Source: Clostridiales bacterium
GTDB lineage: Bacteria > Bacillota > Clostridia > Oscillospirales > Acutalibacteraceae
Assembly: GCA_019421725.1 (NCBI GenBank)
Contig: JAHZES010000029.1
Location: 1 to 15,173, forward strand
Length of the DNA: 15,173 nt
Direction: 5' to 3'
The translations under genes and the position numbers were made by a program. The notes under the pieces were generated by a model. That model had not been told where the DNA came from. It saw only the letters and a program-made list of their open reading frames with translations, and ran no database searches. Each line of letters begins with the position of its first letter. Positions within the stretch are counted from its first letter, which is position 1. This document shows positions 6,905-14,046 of this stretch, one piece after another.

Positions 6905-8626
6905 ATGCTGAAAAATTTTTTAAAGCAATACGGCTGGAGATATTTGCCCGGCGCTTTTTTTCTGCTGCTCAATTCTTATTTTGCCGCATGGTCTCCGATG
7001 TTTCTCGGAAACGCCATCAACGGGCTGAACGCCGCCTCCGGGCAGATTGACCGGGATTATGTGCTGACACAAACCGCTTATCTAATCGGCACCGCGGTTC
7101 TGATTTTTGCAACGAGATATTGCTGGCGATATTTTATCAACGGTAACGCGCGAAATCTGGAAATTTTTCTTAGAGAGGGACTTTTTTGCAAGCTGCAGCG
7201 TCTTCCGGCTTCCTTTTATGACTCCGCCCAGACAGGCGACCTGATGGCTTTGGCAATCAACGATATTGGCGCAGTACGCAAAACCGCCGGAATGGTGGTA
7301 GCAAACATTCTCACCGGCATTACCTCCGTGTTATTTTCTCTGCAGAAAATGTTTGTCAACATCCACCCGGTGCTTGCGTTTTGGGCGCTGCTGCCGGTAC
7401 CTCTTGCCGTTCTTTCCGTTATTATCATCGGCGGCAGAGTTCGAAAAAAATACGCCGGCGTACAGCGCCAGTTCGCCCGCCTTTCCGGCGTGATTCAGGA
7501 AGATATCATGGGAATGCGCGTGATCAAGGCCTTTCACCGGGAACAGCCCGCTGCGGCGGCGTTTATTCAGCAAAGCGATGAAATGTGCGGCGCAAACATC
7601 GACCTTGCCAACACCTCCGCCTGGCTGAATCCACTGATTCAGATCTGTTTCGGCGTAAGCTTTCTGATCAGCCTGACCTATGGCGCCAACCTTGTACTGC
7701 AAGGCGAGCTGACTGTCGGAGAGCTGGTGGCGTTCAATGACTATATTCTGATGATGATGGCTCCGGTGGTCTCTCTTGGCCGCGTGATCAATTCCGCTGC
7801 GCGGGGACGCGCCTCCATGAAGCGGCTGAACGATATCTTCTCTGCACCGGAGATCCCTGCCGAAGAGCAGCAGAAATATCCGCACGAAATTCGCGGCGCA
7901 ATTTCCATCCGCCATCTTTCTTACGCTTATGAAGCGGACGGGCGAGAGGTTCTTCACGATCTTTGCGCCGAAATTCCGGTCGGACATACGCTGGGGATCA
8001 TCGGCGAAACCGGAAGCGGCAAAACCACGCTGGTAGATCTTCTGCTCAAATTCCGCACCGCGCCGCTCGGGTGCATCCTGATCGACGGCGCCGACCTTTG
8101 CGATATTCCCGCACAGGCCATCCGAAAAGCCATTGGCTGCGTTCCTCAGGAGGAGTTTCTGTTTGACACCTCCATTGCCGAGAACATTCGTTTTTATGAG
8201 CCGGATACCGACGAGGATGAAATTGACCGGGCCGCGGATGCCGGTGATCTGAAAAAGGATCTCGGCCGTTTTGCAGAAGGCTACCTGACGCCGGTAGGCG
8301 AACGGGGCCGGCACCTTTCAGGCGGACAGAAAAAGCGCGTTGTGATCGCACGGGCGCTCGTTCGCAAACCGAAAATTATGATTTTCGACGACGTACTCAG
8401 TTCCGTCGACGTCAACACCGAACAACGGATCCTGCAAAATCTGCATGCCGTCATGCAGGGAAAAACCTGCATACTGATTTCTCAGCGAGTTTCCGCTCTG
8501 CGGGATGCCGATGAAATTCTTTATCTGGAAAACGGCCGCGTTTTGGAACGCGGTACGCACTGTGAGCTGATGGCGCTCGGCGGCAAATACGCCCGTATGG
8601 CCGAAGAACAGGATGCTTCCGGCTGA
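6905..8626 (+). CDS. ABC exporter half-transporter, degenerate TM287/BmrC-like subunit
   Basis: This 573-residue membrane protein has an N-terminal type-1 exporter domain with six predicted helices (about residues 12-310) and a C-terminal ATPase. Walker A is GETGSGKT (367-374), the Q-loop lies in CVPQEEFLFD, the signature is LSGGQ (471-475), and Walker B is IMIFDD ending at Asp495-Asp496. The catalytic position after Walker B is Asp496 instead of Glu, and the H-loop residue is Gln527 (LISQRVS) instead of His. Both changes are typical of the degenerate subunit in heterodimeric exporters such as TM287/288. A canonical partner normally lies next to it, but the next gene is convergent and unrelated and the previous one is an aminotransferase. 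AGAAAGGA precedes the ATG by about 9 nt. The substrate (drug, lipid or peptide) is unknown. It could work as a homodimer or pair with a distant gene product. Confidence 0.92.
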   Translation: MLKNFLKQYGWRYLPGAFFLLLNSYFAAWSPMFLGNAINGLNAASGQIDRDYVLTQTAYLIGTAVLIFATRYCWRYFINGNARNLEIFLREGLFCKLQRLPASFYDSAQTGDLMALAINDIGAVRKTAGMVVANILTGITSVLFSLQKMFVNIHPVLAFWALLPVPLAVLSVIIIGGRVRKKYAGVQRQFARLSGVIQEDIMGMRVIKAFHREQPAAAAFIQQSDEMCGANIDLANTSAWLNPLIQICFGVSFLISLTYGANLVLQGELTVGELVAFNDYILMMMAPVVSLGRVINSAARGRASMKRLNDIFSAPEIPAEEQQKYPHEIRGAISIRHLSYAYEADGREVLHDLCAEIPVGHTLGIIGETGSGKTTLVDLLLKFRTAPLGCILIDGADLCDIPAQAIRKAIGCVPQEEFLFDTSIAENIRFYEPDTDEDEIDRAADAGDLKKDLGRFAEGYLTPVGERGRHLSGGQKKRVVIARALVRKPKIMIFDDVLSSVDVNTEQRILQNLHAVMQGKTCILISQRVSALRDADEILYLENGRVLERGTHCELMALGGKYARMAEEQDASG

Positions 8627-8645
8627 CCGCTTATTCAAAACGGCC

Positions 8646-9950
8646 TCAGCGCTGAGCTGTGACCGATGTGTCCGGAACCGTCTGCAAATTATCGGAAACC
8701 GTTTGCTTCTGCACCGCGCCGAGGCATTGCTTTATTTCCTGCATTTCCGCACTGGTTTGCTGTGCAAACAGATAGTCATAGGAATACAGCGCAAACCCTT
8801 CGTATCCCTGCTGCTCCAGCGTTTCCAGCTGTTTTCGGATGATATCTCCCTGCCCTGCCCAAACGCCGTTATCGGCTTCCGGATCATTTGCCTTATACAA
8901 CGCAAGCCCGGCGTAAAGCCTTACCTGCGGGCAGGTGACCAGCGTCTTCCATTCCTGCGCGGTCCGTGTGAACGGCTTTACGGGGTTATCAAAATGAAAA
9001 TAGAGCTGCGGGCAGATGTAATCGATATAACCCGGCTGCGAACACCAGGTCTCGATATCGGCACACATGTTTTGGCAGTTTTCCAAATTTCCCTGCGGAG
9101 AGATCCCGAATAGAGCGCTGCTTTTTGTTTCCTTGACCGCGCTGTAAAGCCCGCTCACCAACAGGTTGATCTGCTCCATCCGCCAGTTAGAAAGCGAAAG
9201 CGGCTCGCCTGCCTTTACAGAAGCCCGGTATGTGTCATACTCCTGCTGATCGAAGTTCTCATCCTGCGTCGGGTAAAAATAATCATCCATATGTACTGCG
9301 TCTACATCGTATTTTGCCACCATCTCCTTTACGCCGTCAATAATCAGCGTACGCACCTGCTCATAGCAGGGGTTAAAATAGATCCCGTTTTCCAGCTCCA
9401 CGGTCCAACGATCGTTGGCGGTATCCCCATCGTTGCGCCATATACTGTGCGGATTGGAGGACGCGAGCGTCTGCGGTGTACTGTTGGAGCGGATTCGCAG
9501 CGGATTGATCCATGCATGAAAGGAAAGTCCCGCATTGTGCGCGGCCTGTACTATATATGCCATTGCATCATAACCGGGGTCCTGTCCCTGCGTGCCAGTA
9601 AGCAGATGGCTCCAGGGCAGATACTGCGAACGGTAAAACGAATCGGCAAACGGCCGAATATGAACCATAACCGTATTCATGCCGGCTTCCCTTGCATTTT
9701 TAATGATTGAATCGAACTTTTCTTTGAATTTTCCAAAGTGCTGCTCGTCCTCCCCGCTCTGATCAAGGTCCATGTACGGCACCCAGACCGCCTTGAACTC
9801 CGACGATTCGAAGACCTTTTCCACATGATATGGCTCCGGCTGAACACTGGAGGACGAAGAGGGTCTTTGTGTGTTTTTTCCGACCGTCAGCGTCAGGGCT
9901 ACGGCTGCAAGCAGCGCGAGCACCGGCAAAGCACGAGCCATTTTTTTCAT
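8646..9950 (-). CDS. GHL10/DUF187 family glycosidase-like protein, membrane-anchored or secreted
   Basis: This 434-residue protein resembles the glycosyl-hydrolase-like 10 (DUF187, YngK-type) family, a predicted TIM barrel acting on envelope or environmental polysaccharides. An N-terminal hydrophobic segment (about residues 7-23) after MKKMAR looks like a signal peptide or anchor. It has no lipobox Cys, so it is not a lipoprotein. A Ser-rich linker (31-35) follows. The barrel opens with EFKAVWVPYMDL and includes NTVMVHIRPFADSFY, FHAWINPLRI, a conserved Asp pair Asp222-Asp223 in VHMDDYFYP, FGISPQGN, YICPQLYFHF and GFALYSYDYLF. The ATG at 9950 follows an AGGAAAGG site by 10 nt. A small hairpin, CTGCGC/GCGCAG (9967-9982), abuts that site in the leader. 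The gene converges on the ABC transporter with only 19 nt between stops and diverges from the DUF1294-lysA-metA unit. The substrate is unknown. Confidence 0.88.
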   Translation of the reverse strand: MKKMARALPVLALLAAVALTLTVGKNTQRPSSSSSVQPEPYHVEKVFESSEFKAVWVPYMDLDQSGEDEQHFGKFKEKFDSIIKNAREAGMNTVMVHIRPFADSFYRSQYLPWSHLLTGTQGQDPGYDAMAYIVQAAHNAGLSFHAWINPLRIRSNSTPQTLASSNPHSIWRNDGDTANDRWTVELENGIYFNPCYEQVRTLIIDGVKEMVAKYDVDAVHMDDYFYPTQDENFDQQEYDTYRASVKAGEPLSLSNWRMEQINLLVSGLYSAVKETKSSALFGISPQGNLENCQNMCADIETWCSQPGYIDYICPQLYFHFDNPVKPFTRTAQEWKTLVTCPQVRLYAGLALYKANDPEADNGVWAGQGDIIRKQLETLEQQGYEGFALYSYDYLFAQQTSAEMQEIKQCLGAVQKQTVSDNLQTVPDTSVTAQR

Positions 9951-10020
9951 TTTGCATCATCCTTTCCTGCGCGACAGCGCAGCCTTACGGGCAAAATTCT
10001 GCCGCCGCACGCAGCAGTTG

Positions 10021-10049
10021 TTGACAGCATCACGGAATTTTAGTATGAT
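10021..10049 (+). promoter_or_regulatory. Sigma-A type promoter for the DUF1294-lysA-metA unit
   Basis: A perfect -35 box TTGACA (10021-10026), a 17-nt spacer and TATGAT (10044-10049) form a strong promoter. Transcription would start near 10056, giving a leader of about 66 nt before the TTG start at 10122. No other promoter was found in the two short gaps before lysA and metA, so this one may drive all three genes. Confidence 0.8.
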
Positions 10050-10121
10050 AAAGAGCATGAATCCGTTGTGCTGCCGCACCGGGCACAGCTTTTCTATTTA
10101 TATGCTGGAGGAGGGCTTTTC

Positions 10122-10403
10122 TTGCAGCATTGGCACATTGTTCTTATTGTTTATCTGCTTATGATAAATTTGATTGGGGCTATGCTGGTCGTTTCCGACA
10201 AAAATCGCGCGCGGCAAAACAGATGGCGTATTCGTGAACGCTCGCTTTTTCTGGCTGCGGCGCTGGGCGGCTGTCCCGGCGTCTATTTCACAATGAAAAA
10301 AATCCGCCACAAAACACAGCACAAACGTTTCATGGTCGGCCTTCCCGTCATTTTTACGGCTCAGCTGCTCGGAATCGCCGCATACTATTTTTATTTTCGC
10401 TAA
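10122..10403 (+). CDS. DUF1294 family small membrane protein (TTG start)
   Basis: This 93-residue protein of unknown function matches the DUF1294 pattern: an N-terminal hydrophobic helix (about residues 3-22, IVLIVYLLMINLIGAML), a basic segment DKNRARQNRWRIRERSLF, a Gly-rich hydrophobic stretch AAALGGCPGVYF, HKTQHKRF, and a C-terminal helix (about 72-92). Two to three membrane passes are likely. The start is set at TTG 10122 because a very strong GGAGGAGGG site (10107-10115) lies 6 nt before it and the resulting length equals the family norm. An in-frame GTG at 10068 lacks a ribosome binding site. It is first in a same-strand run with lysA (65-nt gap). The link to lysine and methionine synthesis may be only positional. 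Confidence 0.85.
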   Translation: MQHWHIVLIVYLLMINLIGAMLVVSDKNRARQNRWRIRERSLFLAAALGGCPGVYFTMKKIRHKTQHKRFMVGLPVIFTAQLLGIAAYYFYFR

Positions 10404-10468
10404 ATAATTTCATCGCTTTGCACGCAGCTGCTTTTTAGGCTGCGGCACCAAAGCAGAAAGGATTTGCT

Positions 10469-11737
10469 ATGAAAAAACCATTTGTCACACTCAACAAGCT
10501 GCGTGAAATCAATGCGCAGTTTCCCACGCCGTTTTATCTTTATGATGAGGCTGGAATTCGTCGCACTGCACGCAGCCTGAACAAGGCCTTTGCCTGGAAT
10601 AAGGGGTTCCGGGAATATTTTGCTGTAAAAGCAACACCTAATCCGGCAATTCTGCAGATTTTAAAGGAAGAAAACTGCGGCTGCGACTGCTCCTCGTTGA
10701 CCGAGCTGATGATGAGCGATGCGGTGGGTATCAACGGTGAAAACATCATGTTTTCCTCCAACGACACGCCTGCAGAGGACTTTCAGCTTGCCCGCAAACT
10801 CGGCGCGATCATCAATCTGGATGACTTTACGCACATAGATTTTCTTGAAAAGGTAACGGGAAGCATTCCGAAAACAATTTGCTGCCGTTATAACCCCGGC
10901 GGAGACTTTGCCATCAACAACGCCATCATGGACACTCCCGGCGACGCCAAATACGGCTTCACTTACGACCAGTTGGTGGAAGGCTTTCGCATTTTAAGAG
11001 AAAAGGGCGCGGAATCCTTCGGTCTGCACGCTTTTCTGGCCAGCAATACCGTCGCAAACGAATATTATCCCAAGCTGGCGCGTATCCTGTTTGAAACTGC
11101 CGTTAAGCTGCATGAGCTGACCGGCGCACGGATCGATTTCATCGACCTTTCCGGCGGAGTTGGCGTTGCTTACCGGCCGGAACAGCCTGAAAATGATATC
11201 TTCGCTATTGGCGAGGGTGTTCGTAAAGCATTCGAGCAGATTCTGGTTCCTGCCGGCATGGGACATATCAAAATCTTTACCGAGCTTGGCCGTTGGATGC
11301 TTGCGCCGAACGGAGTCCTTGTGGCCAAAGCGATCCACGAAAAACACATTTACAAGGAGTATATCGGCCTGGACGCCTGCGCAGCCAATCTGATGCGCCC
11401 CGCAATCTACGGCGCCTATCATCACATTACCGTGATGGGAAAGGAAGACGCTCCCTGTGACCACAAATATGATGTGACCGGCGGACTTTGCGAAAACAAC
11501 GATAAATTCGCGATCGACCGTATGCTCCCGAAAATTGATATCGGTGATCTTCTTATTCTGCACGACGCCGGCGCTCACGGCTTTTCGATGGGCTACAATT
11601 ACAACGGCAAGCTGCGCTCTGCTGAAATTCTGCTTCAGGAGGACGGTTCCTTCCGAATGATCCGCCGCGCAGAAACCCCCGCCGATTATTTTGCAACCTT
11701 TGACTTTACACATTTGTTTGACCATATTCAAAAATAA
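10469..11737 (+). CDS. lysA: Diaminopimelate decarboxylase
   Basis: This 422-residue fold-type-III PLP enzyme decarboxylates meso-diaminopimelate to L-lysine, the last step of lysine synthesis, in the cytoplasm. Lys54 in EYFAVKATPNP forms the Schiff base. FGLHAFLASN contains the conserved His. IDLSGGVGVAY binds the cofactor phosphate. ELGRWMLAPNG is the variant of the EPGR block. Cys341 in GGLCENNDKFA is the catalytic cysteine reaching across the dimer, and LLILHDAGAHGFSMGYNYNG is the C-terminal signature. AGAAAGGA lies 7 nt before the ATG. It sits between the DUF1294 gene and metA on the same strand with gaps of 65 and 69 nt, consistent with one operon of aspartate-family genes. No lysine riboswitch is visible upstream. 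A small GC hairpin (10423-10444) before the start has no T run. A carboxynorspermidine decarboxylase is less likely given the Cys-Glu block and the C-terminal signature. Confidence 0.93.
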   Translation: MKKPFVTLNKLREINAQFPTPFYLYDEAGIRRTARSLNKAFAWNKGFREYFAVKATPNPAILQILKEENCGCDCSSLTELMMSDAVGINGENIMFSSNDTPAEDFQLARKLGAIINLDDFTHIDFLEKVTGSIPKTICCRYNPGGDFAINNAIMDTPGDAKYGFTYDQLVEGFRILREKGAESFGLHAFLASNTVANEYYPKLARILFETAVKLHELTGARIDFIDLSGGVGVAYRPEQPENDIFAIGEGVRKAFEQILVPAGMGHIKIFTELGRWMLAPNGVLVAKAIHEKHIYKEYIGLDACAANLMRPAIYGAYHHITVMGKEDAPCDHKYDVTGGLCENNDKFAIDRMLPKIDIGDLLILHDAGAHGFSMGYNYNGKLRSAEILLQEDGSFRMIRRAETPADYFATFDFTHLFDHIQK

Positions 11738-11806
11738 TTAATTCTTGCGATCTCCTGGCGCTCCGGTCAGATGTTTGCGCTTGCTGCAGAAAGGAACGGT
11801 TTGTCT

Positions 11807-12763
11807 ATGCCGATCAAAATTCCGGACAAATTGCCGGCGCAGGCAATTTTGGAAGCTGAAAATATTTTTATCATGTCAGAAGAACGCGCGGTAACGCAGG
11901 ATATTCGCCCGCTGCGCATTCTTTTGCTCAACCTGATGCCCACCAAGGTGGAAACCGAAACGCAGATCCTGCGGATCTTGGGAAATACGCCTCTGCAGGT
12001 GGAAGTTCAGCTGCTGCAGACCGCGACGCATGTTGCAAAAAATATTTCTGCCGCGCACCTGACCTCGTTTTATTACACCCTGGACCAAGTCCGGGATCAG
12101 AAATTTGATGGAATGATCGTTACCGGCGCGCCGGTAGAGCTGATGGAATTCGAAGAGGTCGATTACTGGCGCGAGCTTTGCGAGATTTTTGAATGGTCGC
12201 GCACCAACGTTTACTCCTCTCTCTTTATTTGTTGGGGAGCTCAGGCTGCCCTATACCATTTTTACGGTATTCAAAAGCATTTGCTGCCTGAAAAGCTGGT
12301 CGGCGTTTTTCCTCATCACACGACCAACGTTTACCACCCCCTTATGCGCGGACTGGACGACGTTTTTCTGATGCCACATTCCCGTCATACGACCGTTCTT
12401 CGGGAAGATATTGACAACACGGAAAGCCTCGTGATTCTTGCCAATTCACGCCTTGCCGGTGTCAGCGTAATTGCAAGTAAAAGCGGCCGTCGTTTCTTTC
12501 TCTCCGGTCACCCGGAATATGACCGCATGACGTTAGCAAACGAATATTACCGCGACGTAAACAAAGGACTTGACCCAAAGGTACCGTATCACTATTTTCC
12601 CGAAAACAACCCCGCCCTCGCCCCGGAGTTGAGTTGGCGCAGCACCGCCACCATCCTGTTTTCAAACTGGCTCAATTACTACGTTTATCAGCAAACACCG
12701 TACGATCTGCACGACCTGGAACAACGCACTCTGCAGGAAGGGCGCTTTCCGCTGCATAAATAA
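11807..12763 (+). CDS. metA: Homoserine O-acetyltransferase (MetA type)
   Basis: This 318-residue cytoplasmic enzyme activates the hydroxyl of L-homoserine in the first committed step of methionine synthesis. The catalytic residues fall at the standard numbering: Cys142 in FICWGAQAALYHFYG, His235 and Glu237 in SGHPEYD. Residue 111 is Glu (TGAPVELMEF). In this family Glu111 marks acetyl-CoA use and Gly111 succinyl-CoA use, so the product should be O-acetylhomoserine. The start is ATG 11807, about 10 nt after AGAAAGGA, giving MPIKIPDKLPAQ and the usual length. An in-frame ATG at 11771 would add 12 unlikely residues and overlap the ribosome binding site. It follows lysA by 69 nt on the same strand, and a strong hairpin terminator follows 13 nt after the stop. 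No S-box or other methionine riboswitch is seen in the short upstream gap. Confidence 0.95.
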   Translation: MPIKIPDKLPAQAILEAENIFIMSEERAVTQDIRPLRILLLNLMPTKVETETQILRILGNTPLQVEVQLLQTATHVAKNISAAHLTSFYYTLDQVRDQKFDGMIVTGAPVELMEFEEVDYWRELCEIFEWSRTNVYSSLFICWGAQAALYHFYGIQKHLLPEKLVGVFPHHTTNVYHPLMRGLDDVFLMPHSRHTTVLREDIDNTESLVILANSRLAGVSVIASKSGRRFFLSGHPEYDRMTLANEYYRDVNKGLDPKVPYHYFPENNPALAPELSWRSTATILFSNWLNYYVYQQTPYDLHDLEQRTLQEGRFPLHK

Positions 12764-12776
12764 CGCTGCAAAGTTC

Positions 12777-12817
12777 ATAAAACCGCCGTCCGATTTGAAA
12801 TCGAACGGCGGTTTTAT
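12777..12817. terminator. Bidirectional intrinsic terminator between metA and the DUF3810-like gene
   Basis: ATAAAACCGCCGTCCGATTT (12777-12796) and AAATCGAACGGCGGTTTTAT (12798-12817) pair over nearly 20 bp with one mismatch. The real loop is TTTGAAA. T-rich runs follow on both strands, so it can end transcription of metA (plus) and of the convergent metallopeptidase gene (minus, stop at 12853). Confidence 0.88.
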
Positions 12818-12852
12818 ACGTTTTGTAATGTTTTTGTAATTTTTTCGGGCAA

Positions 12853-14004
12853 TCAGTCAGATTCCGCAGGGACATAATAAGCAAGCAGCAAATCAACAAA
12901 GCGGCCGTAGCTTTTCACTCCGTCCACCTGACCGTTTGCCTGCAGGTAAGAATCATTCACCTGTGTGCTGACCTCGGCTACAGGCGTTTCAAATTCCTTC
13001 CAATATATATTGTTCGCCTGCATATCCGTTTTGCAAATTTCCGGCAGCTTTGCGGCGATCTCCCGGTAAGCATCCTTTTCGCCTGCCGCCCAAAGCGCAT
13101 TACTGGCATAAACATAAGCAAGCATTTCTCCGCTATAGGCAAACAAAGCATTACCCGATTTGACGCAGGCCAGATACCCCACAAAATTTGCCTCATCCTC
13201 GCGCATGAACCCTCGCAGGTGGGAAAGCTCGTGGCAAACTGTCACCGGGATCGTATATGCCACTGTATCTTGATTGTAGTTTGCTTCAATAGTAAACGGA
13301 GAGTAAATTCCTGTAATGTTCAGATACGACATACCGCGCGATGCCGCAACAGGCTTAGGCTGCGGATAGTATCCACGCAGCACGGGATACTCTTCTCCCA
13401 GCCTGCTCATGGCGGCAACGGCATCCTGCCGCAGATTTTCATCGGCGGCGCTTAATCCGTTCTCTTCTACTGCAACCTGCGGCGCAAGCTTGTTGAGCCG
13501 CTCCGTCAGTAAGCTGCAAAGCTGCACAAGGCGCGCCGTATCCGATTTTTGCACAGTAAGACCGCTGAAGGCGGAAAATTCGGTACGATAGTAATTAACG
13601 CCGCAATTCGCCATAAAAACAGCCGACAGGCAAAGAACCATCGCCAACAGGCGGGAAAGCGCGCCGAACAGTATCCTGCCGCGGCGGCCCCGGCCGCGAA
13701 TAAGGCGCACAACCAACCACACAAGCAGCACAAACAGCAGCAGAATCATTAGGCCGCCTCCGAATTCCAACGCCGAAAAAGGAAAGAGACCGAAAAACCA
13801 GCCAACGGTACTAACCAGAAACGGATAAACCGTTACGGAGTACCATTCCGCAAAACCGCTCCAGCACCGTGACGCAACCGCAAGAAAGGCGGAAATCAGC
13901 AATGCGCAGGCCGCAAGAAGCAGCGCTGTCCTATGTTCGGCAACCAGCGAACGCTCCCTGCGGTTCCGAAACCGGAAATCTTGCGAATCCCGTATCACCT
14001 TCAT
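12853..14004 (-). CDS. DUF3810-like membrane zinc metallopeptidase
   Basis: This 383-residue protein starts with a basic tail, then hydrophobic segments at about residues 26-47, 57-75, 84-102 and 111-133, then a long soluble domain. VCHELSHLRGF (His258, Glu259, His262) is an HExxH zinc site, and the following EDEANFVGYLAC likely supplies the third ligand, as in gluzincin-type peptidases. The pattern fits the DUF3810 family, whose substrates are not known. The soluble domain is probably on the membrane's outer face, but the topology is inferred. ATG 14004 is preferred because GGCGGGAG lies about 8 nt upstream; an earlier TTG (14022) would overlap that site. It follows the acyltransferase gene by 42 nt on the same strand, so the two are probably cotranscribed. 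It ends 36 nt before the bidirectional terminator. Confidence 0.85.
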   Translation of the reverse strand: MKVIRDSQDFRFRNRRERSLVAEHRTALLLAACALLISAFLAVASRCWSGFAEWYSVTVYPFLVSTVGWFFGLFPFSALEFGGGLMILLLFVLLVWLVVRLIRGRGRRGRILFGALSRLLAMVLCLSAVFMANCGVNYYRTEFSAFSGLTVQKSDTARLVQLCSLLTERLNKLAPQVAVEENGLSAADENLRQDAVAAMSRLGEEYPVLRGYYPQPKPVAASRGMSYLNITGIYSPFTIEANYNQDTVAYTIPVTVCHELSHLRGFMREDEANFVGYLACVKSGNALFAYSGEMLAYVYASNALWAAGEKDAYREIAAKLPEICKTDMQANNIYWKEFETPVAEVSTQVNDSYLQANGQVDGVKSYGRFVDLLLAYYVPAESD

Positions 14005-14046
14005 CAAAATCACTCCCGCCAAAATTTTCAGTTCTGCAAAACGGGT

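Noticed and set aside
7331..8314. A 327-codon open frame on the minus strand.
   Set aside because: It is antisense to the ABC transporter, with low-complexity, motif-free translation.
8644..8655. Perfect palindrome CTCAGCGCTGAG at the convergent ends of the ABC transporter and GHL10 genes, considered as a shared terminator.
   Set aside because: The possible stem is only 4 bp with a 4-nt loop, and no proper T run follows on either strand.
10068..10121. GTG start that would lengthen the DUF1294 protein by 18 residues.
   Set aside because: No ribosome binding site precedes it, while the TTG at 10122 has a very strong one and gives the family length.
10423..10444. Hairpin CGCAGC/GCTGCG before lysA, considered as terminator or riboswitch part.
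   Set aside because: The stem is 6 bp with no T run after it, and none of the lysine riboswitch core is present.
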